Below are positions 1-8,388 of a stretch of DNA of 64,000 nucleotides, one piece after another. The stretch covers positions 1-64,000 of the forward strand of contig QEXW01000099.1 of assembly GCA_003130845.1 (NCBI GenBank), read 5' to 3'. The number at the start of each line of letters is the position of its first letter. Position 1 is the stretch's first letter. The position numbers were made by a program, and so were the translations under genes. This DNA is from Anaerolineae bacterium. GTDB taxonomy: Bacteria; Chloroflexota; Anaerolineae; Anaerolineales; Villigracilaceae. The notes under the pieces are model-generated. The model saw only the letters and a list, made by a program, of their open reading frames with translations. It ran no database searches and was not told the DNA's origin.

Positions 1-1794
1 GCCGACGGCTGGGAGGGGCTGAAGAAGTTGGCCGAGAAAATCGGCAAAAAGGCCGAGTCCAAACCCGCCCTGGCAGAAGCCCTGGACGACGCCCAACAGT
101 TCCCCAACGATGAAGATGCCCTGGCCGCCCTGCGCCTGCAATTGAAGAAACTCTTGCGAGCAGACCTTGCCCTGCGCGCCGAAGCAGTAGCCCTCTTCGA
201 CCTCAACCTGCGCCACTACGCCAACCTGGGCAATGCGCAAAGCATGTGGCAGCGCGCCAGCGAAGAAAACCGCCGCTTCACATCCCAGGATGAAGCGGCG
301 CCTTCTTTGGGTGTGGAAATCCGCTGGTCGTTGATCGTAACCAACCTGTACAACCTCAGCGATGCCTACGAACCTAGGGCAATCCAGCATCAATGGGTGG
401 AATACCTGCCGCGCGACATTCTTCTGGAGATGCTGGCTGCATCAAGAGACAATGAATGGGGTGAGCGCCGCGCTGAGACGCTGGCTGCGCTGGCAAAACG
501 CCTGCCTGAATTGTGGCCCGAAGTTCTCTCTCTGACAGAAAAATTCCAGGACAAAGAAGCGCGCGTACAAATGCTCATTGGCTTGGCAAAAGATATACCC
601 GTTCAATTTTTGCCAGAAGTCTTAGCGATAGCCAAGATGACCGTAGATGAACTCGAAGAGGCAGATGCCGTAGAAGCAGAAGATGTAGAAGAAGGACTCG
701 GTTTCTCCGTTTTTCCCGCCCTTGCCGAACGCTTGCCGTCTGAACTTTTCCCCCAGGCGCTGGCAATTGCGGAAAAGATAAACAACATCAGTGCCCGCAC
801 CTCTGCGTTGGCTGACTTATCGAAACGCATGCCCCAGGAACTTTTTCCACAAGTTCTGAATGCCCTGCAGGAAATCTGGGCACCAGAGGGTGTGGGCATT
901 CTTCTTGCGGCCTATGCACCCCGTCTGCCGGCGGAACTGCTACCGCAGGCAGTATCCATTGCCAGAAGCATCCAATCGGAGAGAGCCCGCGCCCAAGCCC
1001 TGACCGCCCTGGCTGCGCGCCTGCCGGAACTCCTGCCCGAAGCCCTTACCGCTGCAAGGAAAATCGGGGATACCGGCGCTCGCGCTCGCGCTTTGATTGC
1101 TCTGTCTGAGTATCTGCCAGAAGTCCTGCTCGAAGCCCTGGCTGCCGCGCGGGAAATTACCCACGAAGATTCCAGCGCCGAGGCTCTGACCGCCCTGGCG
1201 CCGCGCCTGCCGCCGGAACTCCTGCCTGAAGCCCTGGCCGCCGCACGGGAAATCAAAAATCCATATCACTGCGCCGAGGCCCTGACCTCCCTGGCCCCCC
1301 ACCTGCCGCCGGAACTCCTGCCTGAAGCCCTGGCCGCCGCACGGGAAATCTACCACGAATATGCCCGCGCCCAAGCCCTGACCGCCCTGGCCGAGCGCCT
1401 GCCAGAACTCTGGCCCGAAGTCCTGGCCACCACACGAGATTTCCCCGAAACTGCTGATTTACTTGGTAGGTCACCTCGCGCCGAAGCCCTAACCGCCCTG
1501 GCCGAGCGCCTGCCGGAAGTCGTACCCGAAGCCCTGGCTGCCGTACGGGAAATCTACCACGAATATGCCCGCGCCCAAACCCTGACCGCCCTGGCGCCGC
1601 GCCTGGCGGCTCTGCCGCGCTCAGCGCTCTACCCCCTCTGGGCCGAGACTCTGCTCGTCCTCACCCGCCGCACGCGCAAGGATTTCCTCTCCGACCTGCG
1701 CGCTCTCGTTCCGCTCATCCACGCCCTGGGCGGGGAGCAAGCCGTGGGCGAAACCTTCCGCGCCATCCAGGACGTGAGCCGCTGGTGGCCGTAG
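1..1794 (+). CDS. Helical-repeat protein, 5' end outside the window
   Basis: The reading frame is open from the first base, so the N-terminus is missing; 597 residues are visible. The first ~55 residues are a charged helical segment (WEGLKKLAEKIGKKAE, then EDEDALAAL-type wording), followed by a short linker. From about residue 110 to 560 there are tandem units of about 32 residues with the core ALTALAPRLPPELLPEALAA, each predicted as two helices, as in HEAT- or TPR-like solenoids. Some units are nearly identical at DNA level, which suggests recent expansion. No catalytic motif is visible. Solenoids of this type usually bind proteins; the partner is unknown. An internal TTG at 28 could act as a start, but the frame clearly continues upstream. 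The gene converges on the next one with only 5 bp between stop codons. Confidence 0.8.
   Translation, partial: ADGWEGLKKLAEKIGKKAESKPALAEALDDAQQFPNDEDALAALRLQLKKLLRADLALRAEAVALFDLNLRHYANLGNAQSMWQRASEENRRFTSQDEAAPSLGVEIRWSLIVTNLYNLSDAYEPRAIQHQWVEYLPRDILLEMLAASRDNEWGERRAETLAALAKRLPELWPEVLSLTEKFQDKEARVQMLIGLAKDIPVQFLPEVLAIAKMTVDELEEADAVEAEDVEEGLGFSVFPALAERLPSELFPQALAIAEKINNISARTSALADLSKRMPQELFPQVLNALQEIWAPEGVGILLAAYAPRLPAELLPQAVSIARSIQSERARAQALTALAARLPELLPEALTAARKIGDTGARARALIALSEYLPEVLLEALAAAREITHEDSSAEALTALAPRLPPELLPEALAAAREIKNPYHCAEALTSLAPHLPPELLPEALAAAREIYHEYARAQALTALAERLPELWPEVLATTRDFPETADLLGRSPRAEALTALAERLPEVVPEALAAVREIYHEYARAQTLTALAPRLAALPRSALYPLWAETLLVLTRRTRKDFLSDLRALVPLIHALGGEQAVGETFRAIQDVSRWWP
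1207..1350 (+). repeat. Exact 48-bp direct repeat inside the solenoid gene
   Basis: Positions 1207-1254 and 1303-1350 are identical, offset by 96 bp (32 codons), which is one protein repeat unit. A second exact repeat of 34 bp lies at 1341-1374 and 1545-1578. Both keep the reading frame, as expected for intragenic duplication of a modular solenoid. Confidence 0.85.
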
Positions 1795-1799
1795 CCGGC

Positions 1800-2675
1800 T
1801 CAGCAAGACCCCCACATGCCCGGCCACAAACTGCTTAATCCAAAGGTAGCATTGCGTTGGGCCAAATAGAAGTCTTTCATAGCCGCCAGTTCTGGTTCAG
1901 AGAGTTGTTGTATCTCTGGCTCGCGGCGTGGGTGTAGATAATCGTGCAGAATGTAACGCAATTGGTCTTTCTCAAGGTAAAAACTGGGGGCAGAAGTGAA
2001 ATAGAGACTTCTTTCGCTAAACTCAAGCAAGGGATAATCCGCCGGGTTGAACACGCCAAAACCAACGAACAGGTTGGCGGTTTCAATTGGCTCACCATAG
2101 TAGAGTTCACTCATCACACGCCGGTTTGGCACAGCGCCGGTACGGATGAAATGTCGCACCGAAAGGTCAGCAATATTTTCCGCAGCGTTCTGGGGAAAGA
2201 TGCCGTAGAACAAGCGGTGCGCGCTGTTTTTGCGGGTGTATTTGGAGAGCCGCTCAAATTGCCCCGGCAGATACGCATAGGGCGTTCCGGCCAGTTGGCG
2301 GCGATAGTCACCATAAAAACACACACGTACCCCCCATTCCTCGTAAAAGGCGAGAAAATCGCTGTGTGTGGTGAGCATATCGAGCCAGGCCATACGGGAG
2401 GTCCATTCTTTCTGCTCTTCCAGCAAGCCAGGCAGAGGAGAAAGCAGTGTGTGAATGCCATGGCTGAAGAATAGACGATACAGGTCGAGTAACCGCTGCC
2501 TTACTTCATCGAGGTAATGCTGCGTAGCATGGCCATTAAGATGCTTGCCATATTCCATCGTATACCAGCGTCGCGTTCCGCTAATTGGGAACACGCAAAC
2601 CGTCTGACCAGACTGGTGCATCAATTGTGCGATATGTTCATCGCTAAGCTGTACAAAAGTATCTAAATCCATCAT
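1800..2675 (-). CDS. Divergent cis-prenyltransferase-like protein
   Basis: A 291-residue soluble protein. I read it as a remote relative of undecaprenyl-diphosphate synthase and the related Rv3378c-type terpene enzymes. FPISGTRRW near residue 30 matches the position of the family's MDGNRRWA phosphate-binding motif. The C-terminal stretch with LLEFSERSLYFTSAP and then LRYILHDYL resembles the family's LAYSELYFTD...ALEDY segment. The Asp that normally starts the N-terminal motif is Ser here, so ordinary UPPS chemistry is doubtful. The product could be a different prenyl or terpene compound, or the protein may have lost activity. The start is ATG ATG with GGAAGC just upstream. The fold assignment is an inference from short motifs. 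Confidence 0.5.
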   Translation of the reverse strand: MMDLDTFVQLSDEHIAQLMHQSGQTVCVFPISGTRRWYTMEYGKHLNGHATQHYLDEVRQRLLDLYRLFFSHGIHTLLSPLPGLLEEQKEWTSRMAWLDMLTTHSDFLAFYEEWGVRVCFYGDYRRQLAGTPYAYLPGQFERLSKYTRKNSAHRLFYGIFPQNAAENIADLSVRHFIRTGAVPNRRVMSELYYGEPIETANLFVGFGVFNPADYPLLEFSERSLYFTSAPSFYLEKDQLRYILHDYLHPRREPEIQQLSEPELAAMKDFYLAQRNATFGLSSLWPGMWGSC

Positions 2676-2828
2676 ATTTGCTTCCAGACAAGTTGGGTCT
2701 ATGTCTTAGGAAAAGACAAAACGACAATTACATTGTATCTCTATCGAGAGGATACGCCTTTACAAAGGCATAACTTGCGAAAATGAAAACTAAATGGTGC
2801 AGCCTCAGGTAGGCAGATTGGACTGAAC

Positions 2829-3422
2829 TTAAACCATTTGCACTGCCCGCAAAAATTCCACCGTCATACGGGCAGTAGCCCCCCACAACAATTCACCATC
2901 ATAAGGCAAATAGGCAATCAGCGTCCGACCGGTTTCTTGGCGGACGAATTCCATGCGGTTGCTAGGGTCTGCCAGCCAGGCCAACGGCATGGTAAAGACA
3001 CGCCCCACCTCCAGTGTGTGGATTTTAAAGGTGTAGGGCCAGGAGAAAACACCCACAATCGGGGTGACCAAGAAGTTGGTGACGGTGAGCATTTCACCTA
3101 AGCGGCCTACGATGCGCACATCGTCGCGCCGCAGGCCAATTTCTTCTTCTGCTTCGCGCAGAGCAGTCTCTTCGGGGGAGGCATCTTGTGGGTCGGTAGC
3201 GCCGCCGGGGAAGGAAACCTGCCCTTTGTGATGCTCCACCGTATCGGCACGGCGAGTGAACAGGAGATGCCACTCCTTTTCAATCGCCGTGAGCGGCAAT
3301 AAAACAGCCGCCGGACGCGCCGGGCGGCTGTTGAATTGTGGAAAAGGGGTCTCGTGAAACGATTCAAGCCGCGCAGCACGCAAGCGCAATACCAGGTCTG
3401 CTTCAGAGAGGGGCGATGGCAT
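2829..3422 (-). CDS. Nudix hydrolase, CoA-pyrophosphatase-like
   Basis: 197 residues. A full Nudix box lies at about residues 73-96: GGATDPQDASPEE followed by TALREAEEEIGL, matching Gx5Ex7REUxEExGU. The segment before it (HHKGQVSFPGG) matches the UPF0035/NudL signature of coenzyme A diphosphatases, which split CoA and its derivatives into 4'-phosphopantetheine and 3',5'-ADP using Mg2+ or Mn2+. It starts 7 bp after the stop of the upstream zinc-ribbon gene on the same strand, so the two are probably cotranscribed. The exact substrate is inferred; the Nudix assignment is firm. Confidence 0.85.
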   Translation of the reverse strand: MPSPLSEADLVLRLRAARLESFHETPFPQFNSRPARPAAVLLPLTAIEKEWHLLFTRRADTVEHHKGQVSFPGGATDPQDASPEETALREAEEEIGLRRDDVRIVGRLGEMLTVTNFLVTPIVGVFSWPYTFKIHTLEVGRVFTMPLAWLADPSNRMEFVRQETGRTLIAYLPYDGELLWGATARMTVEFLRAVQMV

Positions 3423-3428
3423 AGTCCA

Positions 3429-3974
3429 TCACAGCGCTCGGATTGGGCTGCCGCAATAAGAGCATTCTGCGGTGTGCATGTCCAACCATTCCACTTCCGA
3501 GGGGCGAATGGGGCCGCCACAGGCTTCACAATGGGTGGGCAGAACAACGGTGGCCATGTCGGGGCCGCGCTCGGTGGGCAGGTCGGCCGTGGCGGGGGTA
3601 TTTCCGCCAACCAGAGCGGCGATTTCGCGCGCTTCGCGCTCTAAACCGCGCAGTTTAAGTTCTTGAACAATGCGCTGACCGACTTTATAGACTTGAGTGT
3701 AGCGTCCATCGGCGATTAACAATTCTAAGCCGCGCTTAAAATGCGGCAGAGCAACTGCCGGCTGGCTGTTGAGCATACGCGCCCGGCCAGCTTGTAAGTG
3801 CAAATAAGGCGCACGGGGGCCATCGCGCATTTCGGCGGTGTGCGCCAACTGTTCAAAGGTCATAGCAGCCTGGGCATAGTCGCCCATGTTCATCATTTCA
3901 TGAGCGCGCCGCAAAGCCGGAGAGGCGGTTAGGGTGGTACTACGTTGAAATAACATGCCAAAGCTCCGTCGCAT
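3429..3974 (-). CDS. Helical (TPR-like) protein with C-terminal zinc ribbon
   Basis: 181 residues from the ATG chosen here. That ATG has a strong site (GAGAGGAGAAAG) 4 nt upstream; an in-frame TTG six codons earlier lies inside that site and is less likely. Residues ~15-110 are helical with TPR-like character (ALRRAHEMMNMGDYAQAAMT, then VALPHFKRGLELL). The C-terminus carries CEACGGPI and, 20 residues on, CSYCGSPI, a typical four-cysteine zinc ribbon. Anaerolineae-type genomes often carry such proteins with no known role. It probably shares a transcript with the downstream Nudix gene. Confidence 0.7.
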   Translation of the reverse strand: MRRSFGMLFQRSTTLTASPALRRAHEMMNMGDYAQAAMTFEQLAHTAEMRDGPRAPYLHLQAGRARMLNSQPAVALPHFKRGLELLIADGRYTQVYKVGQRIVQELKLRGLEREAREIAALVGGNTPATADLPTERGPDMATVVLPTHCEACGGPIRPSEVEWLDMHTAECSYCGSPIRAL

Positions 3975-4017
3975 AACACTTTCTCCTCTCAAAAACTGAT
4001 AAACATGTCAAAGCACA

Positions 4018-4908
4018 TTATTCTTTTTCAGACGCATCAGTAGGAGAGTCTTCTTCCAGTGGGCCAAGCAGGCTCAACATGCCGGCCTCGGCCAGCAAGT
4101 CAGCGGCGCGTGGGTCGTCGCTGGGTTCAATGCGTCGTGCAAAAATGAGAAAACCGGTGTGGGCCACCATCCGGTCGGTAGGGCGTAAGCGCAAAGGTTC
4201 TGGCTTGTAATAACGCAACAAAACTTCGCACATTTCCAAAAAAGCAAATTTGTTGCGGCGCAAAGCATAGAGTAGTTTTTCGGCCTGGTTAAACGTCGGG
4301 ACAATCGAGCAAAAAAAGCCGCCGGGTTTGAGCGCCGCCCGTGCTTGGGCAATGTAATCGTGTGGAGTCGGCACATCCAGGAAGAAAGCATCCACATTCG
4401 TTTCATCGAAGCCATGCGCGATGTCTTTAAGTTTGAATTCGACACGTTCTTCCAGTCCCAGGCGAGTCAAGTTCTTGCGTGCCAGGTTTTGCATTTCGGC
4501 GCGCCGCTCGTAAGAATAGACTTTGCCTTCTTTGCCAACCGCAAAAGCCAGCGCCGTAGTCATCGAGCCAGACCCCGTGCCGGCTTCAATCACACGCTGA
4601 CCGCTGCCGATGCCCATCGTGACCAGGATAAAGCCGATTTCTTTGGGGTAGAGAATTTGTGTGTTGCGCGGCAATTCGGTCAGAATATCGCCGAGCATCG
4701 GCTGAAGCAAGAAGAAGGGACTGCCAAGATGACTAAAGACCTGGCTGCCCCAGGGCAAGCCAATCAGGTCATCATGTTGGACAATCCCGCGATGGGTTTG
4801 TAAGCTACCACCCGGCTGGAGTGTAAAAATAAAGTGTTTGTGGCGCAGGCCAACCAACTGGACTAAATCACCCGCCTGCGCGTGGGTGGTATTCAAATTC
4901 CAAGGCAT
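4018..4908 (-). CDS. trmI: tRNA (adenine-58-N1)-methyltransferase TrmI
   Basis: 296 residues, close to the family length. It transfers a methyl group from S-adenosylmethionine to N1 of adenine 58 in the tRNA T-loop. The N-terminal small beta domain (QAGDLVQLVGLRHKHFIFTL) is typical of TrmI. Motif I of the Rossmann methyltransferase fold is seen as EAGTGSGSMT near residue 110. The acidic residue binding the ribose follows in the SYERR segment, and DAFFLDVPTP corresponds to motif IV. The C-terminal ~30 residues are acidic and poorly conserved. The ATG follows a stretch with no strong Shine-Dalgarno sequence. Confidence 0.9.
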   Translation of the reverse strand: MPWNLNTTHAQAGDLVQLVGLRHKHFIFTLQPGGSLQTHRGIVQHDDLIGLPWGSQVFSHLGSPFFLLQPMLGDILTELPRNTQILYPKEIGFILVTMGIGSGQRVIEAGTGSGSMTTALAFAVGKEGKVYSYERRAEMQNLARKNLTRLGLEERVEFKLKDIAHGFDETNVDAFFLDVPTPHDYIAQARAALKPGGFFCSIVPTFNQAEKLLYALRRNKFAFLEMCEVLLRYYKPEPLRLRPTDRMVAHTGFLIFARRIEPSDDPRAADLLAEAGMLSLLGPLEEDSPTDASEKE

Positions 4909-4985
4909 GAATGGTTTTCTCGTTTCGATATAGGTGTAAGCAAATTTTCAATTCATTACGCCACTTTTGTACTATTATGCCAGAT

Positions 4986-6896
4986 TTATGGGCGCAAGTA
5001 CTTTGCAAAAAAGTCAGTGATTGCGTTATAGCAGGTTACGCGGTTTTCGTATTTGAGAACATCATGGCCCTCATCTTCAAAAATGAGGAGTTCGATGTCT
5101 TTGCCTTGTGCGCGGAGTTGGTTGGTCAGGTCTTCCGATTCGGCGGCAACCACGCGCGGGTCGTTGCGTCCCTGAATGACGAGCATGGGGCAAGTCATCT
5201 GATGCAGATAGGTTTTTGGAGAACGTTCAACCAAAAATTGGCGTTCTTCGGGTTTTTGCGGGTCGCCCAGGGCAATTTTGAAGTAGGGCTTCCAGGTGGC
5301 CGGAATGCGCTCTAGGAAGGTGAGCAAGTCATACGGGCCGAACATATCGCAAGCGGCTTTCCACAAGTCGGGGTGACGCCCCGCCAAGGTCAGGGTCATA
5401 TAGCCGCCATACGAGCGACCGACAACCGCAGCGCGACTGACATCGAGGCGGGGGTCTTTGGGCAAGATTTCCGTCATGGCATGGACATGGTCGAGCCGGT
5501 CGTTCCCACCCCAATCACGGTCTACGTGTTTGGTGTAAGACAAACCATACCCCGTCGAGCCGCGCACATTGGGGACAAAGACGGCAAAACCGCGCAACGT
5601 CAGGTATTGAATGAGCGGCATAGAAAACCAGGCAAAGTTGGGCCGCTCTTGTCCTTGCGGTCCGCCATGAATGTAATACACCAAGGGGCGCGGTCCCTGG
5701 TAGCCCAGCGCCTCGGAAGGCAGGTAGAGCCGCGCTGAAATCCGCAGGCCATCGAAGGAGAGAAAAGAGGCATCTTCGCCTTTGGAAAGATGCTCTTCAG
5801 GAATGCCTAAGACCTTCTCGTTGGTGTGGACCACGATGAAATCACGTTTTTTGCCTTCGATAGAATAAATTTGGGTAGGAGAAACCGCAGTGGAAAACGA
5901 AGCAGTAAAAATATCGGCCTGTTTGTCATAATGAGCATGCTCTAGTTCACCCGCCTCGAAGGGTGGCTGGCCCATCACCACCGTTTTGAGCTTCATGACG
6001 CGTTTTTCTTCGTTGAACACACCCTCATATACCCAGGAACAACCATCAATGTTGAAGTAAACTGCATACCGGTCGTGGTGGAGATGTTCCAATCCGGTCA
6101 TCTCGCCCACACCTTGGTGAACAACGCCTTTCAGTTTGACGGGGAAAATGGTTCCCGGCTGCTCAAAAGGGAGGTAACCAAGCGAATAGGTATCCTCGAA
6201 GATGGAACAGATGACCAAGGCCCCTTGACCGCTTGGGCTAAATTCTGCCGCGCCCAAGCCGTTCAGGGCCACTTGCTCTCCTGGCGCCCGTTGTTCCAGC
6301 GGTTTTCCATAGAGCGTAGTTTTCTGACCATCTTCCAGCAGGTACAACACGCCATCGCCAACCGTATAGCCTTCGCTCATTAGCAGGCGGCGATGGTCGG
6401 GCGAGGCTGCACCAATGTAGCCACCCCATTGCGATTCGGCCAGTTTTTCCAGCGTTCCGTCGACCAGGCGGGCGCGATAGGTTTCGTTCAGGGGCTGGTC
6501 GCGCCGTTCTGCGGTGAAGTAGGCAATCTCTTGCTCGTCATCACACACGGTAAGATGCACGCGATAGCCGGCAAAAAAGTTATCGAAGGCCGGCTCAGGA
6601 AAGCCGCCCTCGATGGGAATGAGCATAGGCTGGTAGTTCTCATCGCCATCACGGTCAATCATGACCAAAATTTTGCCCTGCGCAGGGAAGACGTGAAAAG
6701 ACCGCCCTCCAATCAGCTCCGGGTTTTGCAAGGCGATGTGTGGCGGCAAGAGCGGTTCTGGCACGCTGCCACCATAGTTCATGGCATATAAACTGAGGTG
6801 TCCAGAAAGATTGCTGATAAAAAAGATGCGGTCACCCACCAATTGGGGAAAGAGGAACAGGCGCGCGGCAAGCAGAGATTCGATACGGGGGTGCAT
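4986..6896 (-). CDS. S9 family peptidase (prolyl oligopeptidase/acylaminoacyl-peptidase type)
   Basis: 636 residues from the ATG at 6896, which has AGAAAGGACC upstream; the frame stays open further upstream, but that sequence overlaps the promoter region and the divergent csp gene. The N-terminal ~360 residues form a beta-propeller (FFISNLSGHLSLYAMN and similar blades). The C-terminal alpha/beta-hydrolase domain has the nucleophile Ser495 in GRSYGGYM, Asp579 in GRNDPRVV and His611 in DEGHDV. The oxyanion segment is YYIHGGPQGQ. Members cleave short peptides or release N-acylated residues. No signal peptide is seen, so it is probably cytoplasmic and works in peptide turnover. Confidence 0.9.
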   Translation of the reverse strand: MHPRIESLLAARLFLFPQLVGDRIFFISNLSGHLSLYAMNYGGSVPEPLLPPHIALQNPELIGGRSFHVFPAQGKILVMIDRDGDENYQPMLIPIEGGFPEPAFDNFFAGYRVHLTVCDDEQEIAYFTAERRDQPLNETYRARLVDGTLEKLAESQWGGYIGAASPDHRRLLMSEGYTVGDGVLYLLEDGQKTTLYGKPLEQRAPGEQVALNGLGAAEFSPSGQGALVICSIFEDTYSLGYLPFEQPGTIFPVKLKGVVHQGVGEMTGLEHLHHDRYAVYFNIDGCSWVYEGVFNEEKRVMKLKTVVMGQPPFEAGELEHAHYDKQADIFTASFSTAVSPTQIYSIEGKKRDFIVVHTNEKVLGIPEEHLSKGEDASFLSFDGLRISARLYLPSEALGYQGPRPLVYYIHGGPQGQERPNFAWFSMPLIQYLTLRGFAVFVPNVRGSTGYGLSYTKHVDRDWGGNDRLDHVHAMTEILPKDPRLDVSRAAVVGRSYGGYMTLTLAGRHPDLWKAACDMFGPYDLLTFLERIPATWKPYFKIALGDPQKPEERQFLVERSPKTYLHQMTCPMLVIQGRNDPRVVAAESEDLTNQLRAQGKDIELLIFEDEGHDVLKYENRVTCYNAITDFFAKYLRP

Positions 6897-6990
6897 GACG
6901 GTCCTTTCTGTCGTTGTTAGGAGTACACCATATCCTTTGCGTGCTGGGAAATTGGGTTTAATCTTACCATGACCTGTTGACAATTTCGTC

Positions 6991-7019
6991 TTGACAGCCC
7001 TTTTCCAACCTGATAAACT
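6991..7019 (+). promoter_or_regulatory. Sigma-70-type promoter of the cold-shock gene
   Basis: TTGACA (6991-6996), a 17-bp spacer, then TAAACT (7014-7019). The predicted transcript start is near 7026, giving a leader of about 145 nt before the cold-shock ATG. A second TTGACA at 6977-6982 lies just upstream. Confidence 0.6.
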
Positions 7020-7067
7020 TTTGTATGTAAGTGGCACGTGTATTCTTGTTGTAGTCGGGCATGGCTT

Positions 7068-7099
7068 CACCTGAGCACGAACGCTGCTCAGGTGTTTTT
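7068..7099 (+). terminator. Hairpin plus T-run in the cold-shock leader
   Basis: A perfect 10-bp stem, CACCTGAGCA / TGCTCAGGTG (7068-7077 and 7085-7094), with a 7-nt loop and TTTTTG after it. It looks like an intrinsic terminator, yet it lies about 40 nt after the predicted start of the csp transcript and 70 nt before its ATG. It may act as an attenuator or a temperature-responsive structure. Confidence 0.55.
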
Positions 7100-7169
7100 G
7101 TTCGTCCACGCGCGAGATACTCGGCCGTATCACATCCGTTTTTTTCCAGCAGTAAGGAGTAAAGGCAAC

Positions 7170-7379
7170 ATGAACGAACGCGTAATCGGCACCGTCAAGT
7201 GGTTCAACAGCAGCAAGGGCTACGGCTTCATCCAGCGCGATGGCGGCCCGGATGTGTTTGTCCACTTCTCCGCCATTCAGATGGGCGGTTACAAATCGCT
7301 GAACGAAGGACAGAAGGTCGAGTTTTCTATTGAGCAGGGTCCCAAAGGTCTTCAAGCCGCTGACGTAAAGCCGATGTAA
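7170..7379 (+). CDS. csp: Cold-shock domain protein
   Basis: 69 residues, the usual size of a single-domain CspA-type RNA chaperone. RNP1 is KGYGFIQ and RNP2 is VFVHF, both intact; the fold begins with [15 protein letters not shown]. Such proteins bind single-stranded RNA and DNA and melt secondary structure, mainly at low temperature or in stationary phase. The ATG has AAGGAGTAAAGGCAAC upstream. The frame is also open further upstream, but that part covers the leader hairpin and is not coding. It is flanked by its own promoter and a strong terminator, so it is monocistronic. Confidence 0.95.
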   Translation: MNERVIGTVKWFNSSKGYGFIQRDGGPDVFVHFSAIQMGGYKSLNEGQKVEFSIEQGPKGLQAADVKPM

Positions 7380-7394
7380 CCAGGTCTCTCAATC

Positions 7395-7423
7395 AAAACC
7401 CCCGCTGCCGGCGGGGGTTTTTT
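7395..7423. terminator. Bidirectional intrinsic terminator between csp and manA
   Basis: A 9-bp GC-rich stem AACCCCCGC / GCGGGGGTT (7397-7405 and 7411-7419) with a 5-nt loop, T-run on the right and AAAA on the left. It can end both csp (+) and manA (-), which converge here. Confidence 0.85.
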
Positions 7424-7428
7424 GCATG

Positions 7429-8373
7429 TTATAGCACGCCTGTTCTCAAAGCACGATAGGGTGTGACCGGCTCGAGGTGGTATGTGCCACAGGCAGCAGG
7501 CACAAGGGCCGTTTCAAAGCGCCCTAGCGTCACTGCGCCGCCCGAGGTCACGAGGTGGGCTGTGCCTTCTAAAATGGTAATGGCATGAAAACTTTCGCCT
7601 TGGGTATCAAACACCACCGGTTGGGTGTGGGCATATACCGTTTCCAACCGAAAGTAGGGACTGTCACACAACAAGGCGGGTTGCCCATCGCTGAGAGCGG
7701 GGAGCGGTAAAGCGCTGCTAGAGGCCTCTGGGCGAGAAACAGCGAGAGATTTTTCGATATGCAAGCGGCGGGTGGGCGTTTCCGGGCGCCCCCAGTCATA
7801 AACACGGTAGGTCCAATCGGATGTTTGTTGAACTTCGTAAATCAGCAAGCCCGGCCCGAGCGCATGAATCGTTCCGGCAGGCATAAAAATCGTGTCCCCG
7901 GTGCGCACGTTAAGAAACTGGGCATGTTCAATGATTGTTCCGCTCCGTATGGCCGTTTGTAGAATTTCCGGGGTCGTCCCGGATTTCATCCCAGCAATCA
8001 GGGTGGCGTTGGGTGCGGCTTCAATCACGTGCCATGCTTCGGTTTTTCCAAATTGGCCGGGGCCTTCAAGTGCCACGGCTTGTTCATCGTCCGGGTGCAC
8101 CTGCAAGGAGAGCCATTGAGCGCAATCGAGCAATTTGACCAGCAAGGGAAAGCGCGTGCCGGTTTTGGCATAAGGACGCGTGCCAAGCAATGCTTGTCCT
8201 TTTTCGGCAGCCAATTGGCCCAGGGTTTGGCCGGCAAAGAGGCCATCAGCAATGAGATTGCTCTCATAAACAACCCAGGCTTCAGCAGTAGGCACAATGC
8301 CCGGACGCAAACGGTTGCCTCCCCAAACATAATCACGGTATTCTGGAACGAGTTGTAATGGCTGGTTAAGCAT
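7429..8373 (-). CDS. manA: Mannose-6-phosphate isomerase, class I
   Basis: 314 residues. It interconverts mannose 6-phosphate and fructose 6-phosphate using a bound zinc ion and feeds GDP-mannose and envelope sugar synthesis. The zinc ligand region is visible as LQVHPDDE and then KTEAWHVI, and GTIHALGPG is the conserved cupin segment. The short form (~315 residues, as in Bacillus) is present rather than the ~390-residue enterobacterial form. I chose the ATG at 8373, with AAGGG about 8 nt upstream, rather than the TTG two codons earlier. It lies 15 bp after the sigma-factor stop codon and may be cotranscribed with it. Confidence 0.92.
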   Translation of the reverse strand: MLNQPLQLVPEYRDYVWGGNRLRPGIVPTAEAWVVYESNLIADGLFAGQTLGQLAAEKGQALLGTRPYAKTGTRFPLLVKLLDCAQWLSLQVHPDDEQAVALEGPGQFGKTEAWHVIEAAPNATLIAGMKSGTTPEILQTAIRSGTIIEHAQFLNVRTGDTIFMPAGTIHALGPGLLIYEVQQTSDWTYRVYDWGRPETPTRRLHIEKSLAVSRPEASSSALPLPALSDGQPALLCDSPYFRLETVYAHTQPVVFDTQGESFHAITILEGTAHLVTSGGAVTLGRFETALVPAACGTYHLEPVTPYRALRTGVL

Positions 8374-8388
8374 CTCCAATCCCTTAAT

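Noticed and set aside
912-1474. Long open frames opposite to the solenoid repeats
   Set aside because: They come from the repetitive GC-rich codons of the real gene and give low-complexity Gly/Arg/Ala protein with no start signal.
1200-1600. Regularly spaced repeats that might suggest a CRISPR array
   Set aside because: The period is 96 bp, the reading frame is kept, and spacers are related to each other, so they are protein repeats.
1944-2474. 176-codon frame on the plus strand inside the cis-prenyltransferase-like gene
   Set aside because: It has no family likeness and fully overlaps the better-supported minus-strand gene.
6897-7355. N-terminal extension of the S9 peptidase across the divergent csp promoter
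   Set aside because: It has no family match, a good start signal exists at 6896, and the extension would cover the whole csp gene.
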